This document shows positions 26,838-35,979 of a stretch of DNA of 64,000 nucleotides, piece after piece. Source of the stretch: Orbaceae bacterium lpD02 (GTDB lineage Bacteria; Pseudomonadota; Gammaproteobacteria; Enterobacterales; Orbaceae); contig CP133960.1 of NCBI GenBank assembly GCA_036251875.1, forward strand, positions 2,710,258 to 2,774,257, given 5' to 3'. Position 1 is the stretch's first letter, and each line of letters opens with the position of its first letter. The position numbers and the translations under genes are program-made. The notes beneath the pieces were generated by a model. It did not search any database and was not told the DNA's origin. It worked only from the letters and a program-made list of their open reading frames with translations.

Positions 26838-28009
26838 TGGACACATTAACATTAGAACAAGTTATTGTCTTGAGCCGGCATGGCATTAGGACGCCGTTAC
26901 CTCATACGCTGGAATTTTTAAGCGAGTTGACATCGAAAAACTGGCCTAAATGGGACTGTGCGCCAGGTTATTTAACCACCCGAGGAGGAACGCTGGAAAG
27001 TTATTTTGGTAATTATTTGATAAACTACCTAGCGGGTTTAGAGTTTACCTTATCTCCTGACGACATTTTTATTTATGCCAACAGCATACAGCGCACGGTT
27101 GCGACCGCGCAGTATTTTAGTGTGGGCGCGTTTGCCGGATTAGATGTACCTGTAAGGCACCGCTATCCGATTGACCGAATGGACCCAATTTTTGATTCTA
27201 TTATTCGTGATGGTTCACCAGCATTTCAAACCCGTGTAATTAATGATTTTAAGCGCCATACTCACTCAGCGGAGCTAATCGAAAAACTGGATCAACGCTT
27301 AGCACCTGCCTATGACTTACTCTCCGATATTTTGGACTATAAACAGTCGACGTTTTACCAACAATATCAATGTGAATTTTCGCAGCTACCTACACAAGTT
27401 GATATTATCGCAGGCAAAGAGCCACTGCTACGTGGGCCCTTGGCGTTAGGTACGGCGATCGCCGATGCATTTACATTGCAGCACTACTCCGGTTTTGCAA
27501 AACATGATGTGGCTTGGGGAGGCATCACCACTGCGCAGCAATGGCAAACAATTATTAATGTTAAAAATCAATCTCTTAATCTGTTATGTCAATCACCGGT
27601 ATTAGCCACCCATTTTGCGTTACCATTGGTTGAATTTATAACGGCACTATTTGCCGAAGAAAAACATAAATTTAACCTACTCGTTGGCCACGATAGTAAT
27701 ATTTTTGCCTTATTAGCGGCGCTTGGCTTTGAGCATAGCTCGCTACCAGAACAATATGAGCAAGCACCGATCGGTGGTAAAGTGGTCTTTTACCTCTGGC
27801 ATGATAAACAACGGCAGCAACACTATTTTAAAGCAGAATTTATTTATCAAACGTTTGAACAACTCCACTTAGCTGAGCCGATAAGCCTAACTAACCCACC
27901 TAAACATATCACGTTAAACTTTAGCGATATTACCCCTAAACAGCCTGGGTTATATTTATGGCAAGATGTCAGTAAGAAACTGCATAATTTCTTAGTTAAC
28001 GCAGATTAA
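26837..28009 (+). CDS. Agp-like histidine acid phosphatase without signal peptide
   Basis: A 390-residue branch-2 histidine phosphatase resembling glucose-1-phosphatase Agp along its length. The phospho-His motif is SRHGIRTPL (residues 13-21), followed by GYLTTRGGTLESYFGNY, YANSIQRTVATAQYF and the proton-donor motif VGHDSNIFALLAALGF. E. coli Agp is periplasmic with a 22-residue signal; here the protein begins directly at the catalytic strand and no in-frame upstream signal sequence exists. It is coupled to nfsA by a TAATG overlap. A cytoplasmic sugar-phosphate phosphatase is the likeliest reading. Confidence 0.82.
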   Translation: MDTLTLEQVIVLSRHGIRTPLPHTLEFLSELTSKNWPKWDCAPGYLTTRGGTLESYFGNYLINYLAGLEFTLSPDDIFIYANSIQRTVATAQYFSVGAFAGLDVPVRHRYPIDRMDPIFDSIIRDGSPAFQTRVINDFKRHTHSAELIEKLDQRLAPAYDLLSDILDYKQSTFYQQYQCEFSQLPTQVDIIAGKEPLLRGPLALGTAIADAFTLQHYSGFAKHDVAWGGITTAQQWQTIINVKNQSLNLLCQSPVLATHFALPLVEFITALFAEEKHKFNLLVGHDSNIFALLAALGFEHSSLPEQYEQAPIGGKVVFYLWHDKQRQQHYFKAEFIYQTFEQLHLAEPISLTNPPKHITLNFSDITPKQPGLYLWQDVSKKLHNFLVNAD

Positions 28010-28017
28010 TAACACAA

Positions 28018-28052
28018 TTAACTAACTGGTTGAAAATCAAGCAGTTGGTTAA
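28018..28052 (+). terminator. Hairpin after the nfsA-phosphatase pair
   Basis: TTAACTAACTG pairs with CAGTTGGTTAA (one G-T pair), with an inner TTG/CAA extension. It starts 8 bases after the phosphatase stop but lacks a T-run. Confidence 0.4.
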
Positions 28053-28228
28053 AGGTGTCGATGCTAGATAGCCCAACGGCGGAGGGCAAATTACGCGCAA
28101 AAATGTAAAAATAGTCATTGAACTTTGACTGCTTTTAATCGAGAATGATGCGAAAAATATAGCCAATGAAGGCTAATAACAATAATACCGCAATAATAAA
28201 AACAGAATAAGATAAAAGGAGTTACCCC

Positions 28229-30616
28229 ATGGCCAGCGGGCTTGATACTGCATTAGATCCACTTACCAACGCACTTAGCGCCCAGCAACATAATAAGTAT
28301 GCAGTGACGCTTTCAGGCTTATCATCCGCGCTCTCGGTCTTATCGGTTCAAGGTAATGAAGCCCTCAACCAGCCATGGCGTTACGAGATTATCGTCACTA
28401 GCCTTGACCCGCATATCTCGATCGATAGCGTGCTTAACCAGCCTGCCCAGTTTAGCTTTATCGCGCCGCATCTTATGCAACAGGTCACCCACATTAGCTC
28501 ACTCGATAAACCAGCAATGCCGCGCACCTTATATGGGGTAGTGACTGAGTTTGCTCAGCTATCGGTCAATAAAGATGAAGCCCATTATCGGCTGGTACTC
28601 CAGCCACGACTGGCGCTATTTGCGAATGACCATTATAGCGCCATTTACCAAAACCAAAGTGTGGTCAGCGTAGTGGAAGAGGTGCTACGCCGCCATGGTT
28701 TTACCGGCGTCGATTACCGCTTAGTGTTAAAAGACAGCTACCCAGCCCGAGAGTTTATCACCCAATGGCAAGAGAGCGACCTGGCGTTTATTCAGCGTTT
28801 ACTGGCCGATGTCGGTATTTGGTTACGCTTTGAAAGCCACGCCGAACACAACTGTGATGTATTAGTATTAAGCGATTATGAACAGGGTTTTGAGGACGTC
28901 GGCAGCATTAGTTATCAATTACCGAGCGGGATGATGGATAACGCACGCGATAGCGTGTGGGAGTTACAGTTTGCCAGCAAAAGCGTAGCGCGTCAGGTGA
29001 AGGTAAATGATTATAATTATCGAGAAGCACCAGCCGACCTTCACGCACAAATAAACTCACAACCTAAAGAGGTTACCACCGCCGGCACCGATTACCGCTA
29101 TGGTGAGCACTTTAAACGTAAAGGTGATGACAACATTATTGAAAGCGGCAGTTGGTATGCCAAAATCCGCCATCAGCAGCAGATTAGTGAACAGATTATT
29201 ATTCACGGTAACGCCAATGACTACCACTTAGCCCCAGGGCAACGGCTGATTATTAGCGGTAGCCCAATCAACGGCATCAGTGAAGGGATAGTGATTTTAG
29301 CGACCGAGTGCTATGGTGACCGCAGCGAGGCGTATCACGTCAAGTTTACCGCTATGCCGTATAACGTATTAAAACCGTATCGCCCGGCACCGTTACCGTG
29401 GCCGCAAGTGACCGGCACGCTGCCGGCGCGGGTGACCAGTCCTGATAATGACACCTATGGCTATATTGACACCATGGGGCGTTACCGAGTTAAATTTGAT
29501 TTTGATTTAAAAACCTGGCGCAGCGGTGAAGAGAGCTTATGGGTTAGGCTAGCAAAGCCGTATGCCGGCGACCGCTATGGTTTTCACTTCCCCTTAATCG
29601 ATGGTACCGAGGTGGCTATCGCCTTTACCGATAGTAACCCAGATAGACCGTATATCGCCCATGCCATGCATGACAGCACACATCCTGACCCTGTCACGAC
29701 TATCAATAAACACCGCAATGTGCTGCGAACGCCAGCCAACAACAAACTGCGGATGGATGATAAACGCGGGCAAGAGCATATTAAACTGGCCACCGAATAC
29801 GGCAAAAGCCAGCTTAACCTCGGTCACTTAGTTAACCAAAACAGAGAGCAACGCGGTGCCGGCTTTGAGCTACGTACCGACGAATGGGGCGCCATTAGCG
29901 CGAACAAAGGTTTATACCTAACCGCGCAAAGCGAGCCACAAGCGCAAGGTCAGCAGCTCGATATGCAAGGCGCGATTGCCCAGCTGGAAAACGCCTTATC
30001 GATTGCCAAAGCGCTACAAAATGCCGCGAATACCGCGCAGGCGCACCCCGCTGATATCGACAGTCAACAGCAGCTACAAAGCGCACTCAACCAATTAACC
30101 GACGCCGGCGTGATTGCTTACGCACCAGCCGGTATTGCTTTAACCAGTGATGAAAATATCCAGCTCTCCAGCGGTAACAGCATCAGCTTAACCAGTGAAC
30201 AGCAAACTGATATTAGCGCGCTTAACAATATCACCTTAGCCTCATCTGAGGCAGTCGGCATCTTCGCCCATAAGGCTGGTATTAAGCTACTGGCTAACCA
30301 AGGTCAAGTCGAACTGCACGCCCAAAATGACGCCATGGCTATCGCCGCTAAGCAAGATATTAAAATAGATAGCGTAGATGGCAAAGTGACTATCTCGGCA
30401 CTTGATGGCCTTAATTTGCTCGCTGGCGGTTCGTATATTACCATCAACGGCAAGGGCATCGAGCTCGGCTCATCTGGCAATGTGACCATTAAAGCGGCAG
30501 CGCTGCAAAAAATGGGGCCAGCTAATAGGGATGCTAAGGCTTCCTTACCATCGACTTGTGATATTTCACTACAAGAGGCCGATAAACTACAACAAGGAAG
30601 TGTAAAGCTAAGCTAA
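28229..30616 (+). CDS. vgrG: Type VI secretion spike protein VgrG (TssI)
   Basis: A 795-residue VgrG. The gp27-like part (about 20-420) includes LSVQGNEALNQPWRYEI, REFITQWQESDLAFIQRLL and AEDVGIWLRFE-type sequence; the gp5 OB-fold part has GRYRVKFDFD, WVRLAKPYAG and IDGTEVAIAFTDSNPDRPYI; the C-terminus (about 620-760) is a DUF2345-like beta-helix. It ends soon after, with no fused effector domain. AAAGGAG ribosome site. By my count line 28741-28800 is 53% G+C, well above flanking genes. It probably carries the effector encoded two genes downstream. Confidence 0.95.
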   Translation: MASGLDTALDPLTNALSAQQHNKYAVTLSGLSSALSVLSVQGNEALNQPWRYEIIVTSLDPHISIDSVLNQPAQFSFIAPHLMQQVTHISSLDKPAMPRTLYGVVTEFAQLSVNKDEAHYRLVLQPRLALFANDHYSAIYQNQSVVSVVEEVLRRHGFTGVDYRLVLKDSYPAREFITQWQESDLAFIQRLLADVGIWLRFESHAEHNCDVLVLSDYEQGFEDVGSISYQLPSGMMDNARDSVWELQFASKSVARQVKVNDYNYREAPADLHAQINSQPKEVTTAGTDYRYGEHFKRKGDDNIIESGSWYAKIRHQQQISEQIIIHGNANDYHLAPGQRLIISGSPINGISEGIVILATECYGDRSEAYHVKFTAMPYNVLKPYRPAPLPWPQVTGTLPARVTSPDNDTYGYIDTMGRYRVKFDFDLKTWRSGEESLWVRLAKPYAGDRYGFHFPLIDGTEVAIAFTDSNPDRPYIAHAMHDSTHPDPVTTINKHRNVLRTPANNKLRMDDKRGQEHIKLATEYGKSQLNLGHLVNQNREQRGAGFELRTDEWGAISANKGLYLTAQSEPQAQGQQLDMQGAIAQLENALSIAKALQNAANTAQAHPADIDSQQQLQSALNQLTDAGVIAYAPAGIALTSDENIQLSSGNSISLTSEQQTDISALNNITLASSEAVGIFAHKAGIKLLANQGQVELHAQNDAMAIAAKQDIKIDSVDGKVTISALDGLNLLAGGSYITINGKGIELGSSGNVTIKAAALQKMGPANRDAKASLPSTCDISLQEADKLQQGSVKLS

Positions 30617-30617
30617 T

Positions 30618-31577
30618 ATGAATATGATGGATGATATTAACGGCAGCGATAATGAACAACAGGTTGCCGTAATTTTTCAACAAATATGTGCATTATCGGT
30701 ACCGTGCAATAATAACGTTTACCTAATTTATCAACCTAACGATACGGCTTCAATATTAGCGGAACTCACTGCGCAAAAGCCATTAAGCTTATTTGACTAC
30801 CCGGGCTATCAAATAAAATATAGCCCAGGATTGATGGTACTCGATCTTGCCGATAAAGATGATCAAGCGATATTAAAACAAAGTATTATTGAATTTTATA
30901 AGGCGATTGAGCCCCAAGCGATATTACTTGCTAAACCTCGCACAGTATATGGTTGGGTATTTTCTTCATTCAGTGCTGACATATTAGCAAAACAACTCGG
31001 TAAAATCGCGATTCAACCATCATCTGATGGTGATCAGTTGCTCCGCTACTTTGATCCTAGCGTATTATCGCCATTATTGCTGACTATTCTTAGCCCGTTT
31101 CAAAAAGATAAACTCCTTAATTCGGTATATTATTGGTTATACCTTGATGGCGATGGCGAGTTAATAATAGAAAAAAATCACAGGGCACTGCGTAAACAAC
31201 TGACCAACCATTTGGCGATCAATCAGCAACAATGGCAAGATATCGCTAGGATAGAAAGCCGCAACCAAGCCTTAGCCCGTTATCGGTTTTTTCACCCTGA
31301 TCCGTCATCCTTAGCAGAAAAAGCAGCAGATAAAATAATTTTTGCCGCTTTTATACAGGCTAACGCTAAAGGTTATAGTGAAAAACGAGATTTGGCTGAA
31401 TACGCCTATCGCTGTTTAGCCATTCACCCCAATTTTATTGACCACCCAATCATCAAAACTATGGTCAAACAGAATAAAACGCCATCATTAATCAAGCAAT
31501 TGCATAGTATTAGCCCGTTACAATGGGATGTGATAGCTGATGAGTGCCGCGTTAACATGACAGGAGTTGAACAATGA
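30618..31577 (+). CDS. DUF4123-type T6SS effector adaptor (Tap/TEC)
   Basis: A 319-residue soluble protein between vgrG and a large effector, the classic position of a DUF4123 chaperone that loads an effector on its VgrG. The N-terminal half (VYLIYQPNDTASILAEL, SPGLMVLDL, GWVFSSFSADILAKQLGKI and LLRYFDPSVL) follows the DUF4123 pattern, including the RYFDP segment. The start lies one base after the vgrG stop, and its TGA overlaps the effector ATG. Requirement for loading is inferred from the family. Confidence 0.85.
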   Translation: MNMMDDINGSDNEQQVAVIFQQICALSVPCNNNVYLIYQPNDTASILAELTAQKPLSLFDYPGYQIKYSPGLMVLDLADKDDQAILKQSIIEFYKAIEPQAILLAKPRTVYGWVFSSFSADILAKQLGKIAIQPSSDGDQLLRYFDPSVLSPLLLTILSPFQKDKLLNSVYYWLYLDGDGELIIEKNHRALRKQLTNHLAINQQQWQDIARIESRNQALARYRFFHPDPSSLAEKAADKIIFAAFIQANAKGYSEKRDLAEYAYRCLAIHPNFIDHPIIKTMVKQNKTPSLIKQLHSISPLQWDVIADECRVNMTGVEQ

Positions 31578-34500
31578 GTTTGTGTAATAAATGCCAGTCT
31601 AAAGGGTTACCTATTTACCCAGTGCGGTATGCTGTTGCGCCTGATTATACGCAGGCTAAGTTACCTGCATGGGCAGAGAAAAAACAACTGCCTAATTTAA
31701 GCGCACAAAGTAAATATGTACTTAGAACCATGCGAAAAGGGTATCTTTATGTCTTTAGTCAATATGATACGGCGCCATTATATTTAGATCTATCCGTTTA
31801 CGCCGTTGACGAACAAGGTGGATTTTGGCAGCAAGATATCAGTAAAGAGCTAGATCTACTGCAATTCAACTGCGATATTGTACAAAAACAGCAACCGATC
31901 CCGTTGTCTGATTCGCCAACCAGTTGTAACAATAGTGCCCACTCATCGAGTAATATCGCTTTTATTACCATTGATAAACCCGAACAGTGTGACACCGTCT
32001 GGCTAGTATTTAGTGAACATAAATGGAGCTATGCAACCTTAGAACAATATTTTTACGATAACGACAAACGCAACGCACGTGCGCAAGTGGTTAAACCAAA
32101 GCAGTGGTTGTCGGTGCAAAAGAGCCAAGATGGGATCACCATCGCTGATGAACACAGCATTACAACCACAATGGATATCACATTGTTAAATAGCTTTAGC
32201 AACGATTTAAATAGCCTAGCGTATAATAAACCACTACTAAATTCGCATAATTTCAATTTTAGCTACCCCTATTTATATGCTGCTGAGCCTTTAAAAGAAG
32301 ATCCGATTTCAAATAGTACGCTTAACAGCGAACCTTTTAAGTACAATAAATTACGCTTTACTAAGCGTAACACCTTAACGCCATGGCCTCATATGCCAGC
32401 AGAAATGCGTAACCAAACGTTAATACGTAGCAATTATTCGACGCATTTAGCCAATAAAATGAACGCGCTAAACCGCAATAGCACTGGCTGCCCACCAATG
32501 ATGGTGGCATTAATCGACAGCATTGGCATTGCCGCCGAGTTAAGTAGTTGGGGCAATAATGCGATTAATTCAGTTAAAAAAGTGATCACTGAACGGCAGC
32601 GTGAAAATGCCACATTTAGTGGCATTCAGCTACTGGAAGAGACGATAAAAAATAGTGATTATGCTGATAATGAAGATAAATTTTTTGAAGATCTTAACAG
32701 GAAAAATAAAGCGTATTTGTCTGATGCACGGCTCCATCATAGTGATGGTATCCTTGATAATCATTTACTTAGAACGGCTGAGGATAACGGCATAAAACCT
32801 TGGGATACCGAGCAAAAAGCAAAAGGTAAACGCGTTATTGATATAATCGAACAATCTAATTCGCCATCTCAATCGAAAGTTATCCATCCCTTCGAGATCA
32901 ATGGTTCATATGCCTATTCAGTTCCTCCTCTTGAGGATATATATCCAGATAAATTCAACGCCTATTATTTAAAGGATGATGCAATATCGACGCTTAAGTC
33001 GATTAATGAAAATTATCTTATCGAAACAATTGGGGAACCAAAATATAGCAATATTTTTGATGAAACTTTTAAGCTTGAAGATGATTCTGATATGCTAAAA
33101 ATTAAGCGACTGAAAAATGAGTTAAGCGCTTTAAATGCAGACTTTTCGATTAAGGCTGCTATTTATAAGCGGCAGTGGCATCAACAACATCAAACACAGC
33201 TTTCGGGTGAGCAGCGTTGGCGTAAATATCAAGCATGTTTAAATAACGATTATGAAATTTATAAAAAAGAGTATGCCATTTTTATCGAAGATACCGATAA
33301 CTATATCAGCGGGTTACTCGATGATCTAATCGTCTGGGTTAATGGTTTTAGTCAAAACTCGCAGCAGGCGTTTGCATTAGCGGCAGATGATTTAGAACGC
33401 GATAGCGACAACTATCTTGCTTTTGCCAATGATATTTTAATGACGCTCGGCATGCAGGCTGAAAGCGATAAAGTTAGTCAGCTTTTTACCCAGTTAATTG
33501 AAGACAGTGCATTAGATGGCCATAATATCGTTTGGTCAAGTGTACTTGCAGGGCGTAAATTGGATAAAACTGCCCAGCGCAAATGCGTTAACTTTTTATT
33601 ATCCCTTAATAAAAATAGTGTCGCGTCGAATATGTCTTACGGTCAGCTACTTGATAAATTGTCAACCGTGATTAATTTTTATTCTGGTAGCTCAATTGAA
33701 AATGATACCGTTATTGATTTAGCAGGGAGTATTAATGCGATTAGTGGTGCCGTATTTACTGCGCCACCAAAGCCGCATAATGAAATTGTTATCGCTAAAG
33801 AGATGGCATCATTACTCAATAGCAAACGCGGTGCGATTGGTGAGGAAAATTCACCACAAGCCCAAATAAGCGCTGCGTATATCAAACCGATTAAAGAGGC
33901 AAGTGCGGCAGCATTAATGCCACTGCTAAAATATTTACAGCATGTGAGTGGTAACATATCGTCAGAATTTGCCCAAGCTTGGTTTGTGGCAGCCATGCCA
34001 GGTCGGTTATCAAAAGGAGCACTAAGTCAATTAATGGCGACTTATGAAGCCTTTGCCAGTAGGCTTAAACAGGAGATGGTAAAAGATGTTGCAACAATGG
34101 GCAATAAATTAGCGGCAGGTTACCAGCAAGTCGCTGAGCTGACTAAAAATGCCTTATCCAGTCGCTTGGTTGGTGGTGCGCTAGTCAGCGGATTATTGGG
34201 TTATCAGCTATTTACAATGTATCATATCTTATCAGACCGCACACTTAAAACCCATACACAGCAAACTGAAGCCAATCTACAGTTGTCAGTAGCCGCGACA
34301 GCGTCAGTATCATTAAGTTTTCGTTTAGTGGCGATCTATGGTGAACATAATCGTTTAAGTGAGTCGCTATTAGGTAATGTTAAGTTTTTAGGTAATTTTT
34401 TTGGTTTTATCTCGGGTCTAGCTAAAGCAACCTCTATTTTTGGGGAAGATAATAAAGGTAAATCAGCTACCGAAAAAGGGTTGTCTGTTCTTTCTTATAT

Positions 34501-34990
34501 CACAGAAATTATTGGTACGGTTGATTTATTTTTTCAGTTAGGTAAAACGAGTTTAATTGAATTTGTGAATACTAAATTGATCTTAATTTTATCTTCTTTG
34601 AAAAGTGCTTATCTGAGAGTTTTTGTTACCTTGTTTACAGAGCGGTTCTTGATGGGATTTTTACTGATTGCGATAAATCCATGGGTTAGCTTAGGAATCT
34701 TTTTGATTCAGTTATTGATTGAGCTTAATAAAGACGACGATATGCAGATCTGGTTAAGGCGCTGTCGTTTTGGTAAGGCGCAACTAAGGTTGGATCGTGA
34801 TTATGATGATCGTTATCTCTCATCTGAGCAGGAGGTGAAGGAACTCAAGGCAATTTTTGAAAAATTCCAACAGCAAACTGCCGAATATCAAACGGAACAA
34901 GATGCAATAGAGGCGAAAGCGAGACAAAAAGAAATAAATTCGCTGGTGAGTCCAAGTGACTGGCAAAATTTACATAATATGCACTGGTAG
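31574..34990 (+). CDS. VasX-like pore-forming T6SS effector (candidate)
   Basis: A 1138-residue protein beginning CNKCQSKGLPIYPVRYAVAP, matching the VasX N-terminal region of T6SS toxins. The middle (about 200-860) is soluble, rich in charged residues and not otherwise recognised. Residues about 860-1050 contain several hydrophobic stretches (LVGGALVSGLLGYQLF, FLGNFFGFISGLA, GFLLIAINPWVSLGIF), then a charged tail. This soluble-then-hydrophobic layout is that of VasX, which permeabilises membranes in a colicin-like way. Coupled by an ATGA overlap to the adaptor gene and followed by five membrane-protein paralogs that may be immunity proteins. Pore activity is inference. Confidence 0.82.
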   Translation: MSLCNKCQSKGLPIYPVRYAVAPDYTQAKLPAWAEKKQLPNLSAQSKYVLRTMRKGYLYVFSQYDTAPLYLDLSVYAVDEQGGFWQQDISKELDLLQFNCDIVQKQQPIPLSDSPTSCNNSAHSSSNIAFITIDKPEQCDTVWLVFSEHKWSYATLEQYFYDNDKRNARAQVVKPKQWLSVQKSQDGITIADEHSITTTMDITLLNSFSNDLNSLAYNKPLLNSHNFNFSYPYLYAAEPLKEDPISNSTLNSEPFKYNKLRFTKRNTLTPWPHMPAEMRNQTLIRSNYSTHLANKMNALNRNSTGCPPMMVALIDSIGIAAELSSWGNNAINSVKKVITERQRENATFSGIQLLEETIKNSDYADNEDKFFEDLNRKNKAYLSDARLHHSDGILDNHLLRTAEDNGIKPWDTEQKAKGKRVIDIIEQSNSPSQSKVIHPFEINGSYAYSVPPLEDIYPDKFNAYYLKDDAISTLKSINENYLIETIGEPKYSNIFDETFKLEDDSDMLKIKRLKNELSALNADFSIKAAIYKRQWHQQHQTQLSGEQRWRKYQACLNNDYEIYKKEYAIFIEDTDNYISGLLDDLIVWVNGFSQNSQQAFALAADDLERDSDNYLAFANDILMTLGMQAESDKVSQLFTQLIEDSALDGHNIVWSSVLAGRKLDKTAQRKCVNFLLSLNKNSVASNMSYGQLLDKLSTVINFYSGSSIENDTVIDLAGSINAISGAVFTAPPKPHNEIVIAKEMASLLNSKRGAIGEENSPQAQISAAYIKPIKEASAAALMPLLKYLQHVSGNISSEFAQAWFVAAMPGRLSKGALSQLMATYEAFASRLKQEMVKDVATMGNKLAAGYQQVAELTKNALSSRLVGGALVSGLLGYQLFTMYHILSDRTLKTHTQQTEANLQLSVAATASVSLSFRLVAIYGEHNRLSESLLGNVKFLGNFFGFISGLAKATSIFGEDNKGKSATEKGLSVLSYITEIIGTVDLFFQLGKTSLIEFVNTKLILILSSLKSAYLRVFVTLFTERFLMGFLLIAINPWVSLGIFLIQLLIELNKDDDMQIWLRRCRFGKAQLRLDRDYDDRYLSSEQEVKELKAIFEKFQQQTAEYQTEQDAIEAKARQKEINSLVSPSDWQNLHNMHW

Positions 34991-35010
34991 TCTATATTAA
35001 GGGGTTGATT

Positions 35011-35970
35011 ATGGCTTACGCCACATTTACTGAAAAAGATCTTGTCTATCGCGATAAAGAAGAGTTACTAAAAAAAACCGGTATCAGTATTCCCGATCCG
35101 ATTTTGCCACCAAAAAAATTGGTGCGTTTAACCGGTACACTATCCGAGTTTAAAGCTATTTTTTGCCAAGCTCCTCTCGGTGATGGGGCCTATATGACGG
35201 AAGAGCAAAAGCAACAGCAAAAAGCTAAGCTAAGGACCGGAGCGGCTGCTGCCATGCTTAACGGCAACAGCACTGCGGCATTAGCAGCGCTAGGGCGCGC
35301 CGATGGACAAGATCGTAGCAACTACCTTCCTGCACAATATATTACGGCAAAATTAGATAATAAAATTCAGTTAAAAGGCTGGCTGGGTTTTTTTAAATTT
35401 AATGATGGCGATCAGGTTGAGGTCGTGGCGGAGCAGCATGCAAACCATTATGAAGTCTATGCCATGCTTAAACCTACCGAGCAAATTATCTGTATTATTC
35501 CCCCCTGTATGGGAGGGCGTAAGCAAGCATTTAAAGATTCTATAGTGATATTTTTTATAATTTATGTTTTATTTTCACTCTTTATGAATTATGTTTTTTT
35601 TAGTTTTACTTTAGAAGATATATTAATCGTTTTTGGTACCTTAGGGTTTTTTTTTGGTCTTGCGAGTATATTTACCTATGGTAAATTCAGAACCTCTTTT
35701 GTTGAACTCGCTGAACAGATTTTTACCACCTTAGGTTGGCAAAATGCACAATACATTAATTTAAGAAAGATGACTAAACAATATATTGATGAGCTAATTG
35801 TTCAAAATAAATATCCAGTAGAATGGTCGGTAGCAAAGGATACTTATACAATACCGCATAAATCTCAAGTCGCACTATGCCTTTTTTATTATCAGCCCGA
35901 AGTGGTATTTAAAAAAGCTAATAATAATTCTAAGCCTAAGCCTAAGCCTAAGCCTAAGCTGCCTAGGTAA
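35011..35970 (+). CDS. Tandem paralog 1: putative effector immunity membrane protein
   Basis: A 319-residue protein in three parts: a conserved soluble head (about 1-175, with PPKKLVRLTGTLSEFK and LRTGAAAAMLNGNSTAAL), a two-helix hydrophobic hairpin (about 177-230), and a C-terminal region with LAEQIFTTLGW and YYQPEVVFKKANNN. No signal peptide, so head and tail are likely cytoplasmic. The ATG at 35011 follows AAGGGG; a TTG six bases earlier is possible. This copy lacks the DKNTIP leader residues of the others. It has the A-type hairpin (FMNYVFFSFTLEDILIVF), as in copy 5, and the longest Lys-Pro tail. Immunity is inferred from position. Confidence 0.7.
   Translation: MAYATFTEKDLVYRDKEELLKKTGISIPDPILPPKKLVRLTGTLSEFKAIFCQAPLGDGAYMTEEQKQQQKAKLRTGAAAAMLNGNSTAALAALGRADGQDRSNYLPAQYITAKLDNKIQLKGWLGFFKFNDGDQVEVVAEQHANHYEVYAMLKPTEQIICIIPPCMGGRKQAFKDSIVIFFIIYVLFSLFMNYVFFSFTLEDILIVFGTLGFFFGLASIFTYGKFRTSFVELAEQIFTTLGWQNAQYINLRKMTKQYIDELIVQNKYPVEWSVAKDTYTIPHKSQVALCLFYYQPEVVFKKANNNSKPKPKPKPKLPR
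35932..35958 (+). repeat. AAGCCT hexanucleotide repeat encoding Lys-Pro
   Basis: Four AAGCCT units plus AAG near the end of copy 1. The same place holds two units in copy 2 (36925-36936), one in copies 3 and 4, and none in copy 5. Length changes stay in frame. Confidence 0.9.
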
Positions 35971-35979
35971 TGCATTATT

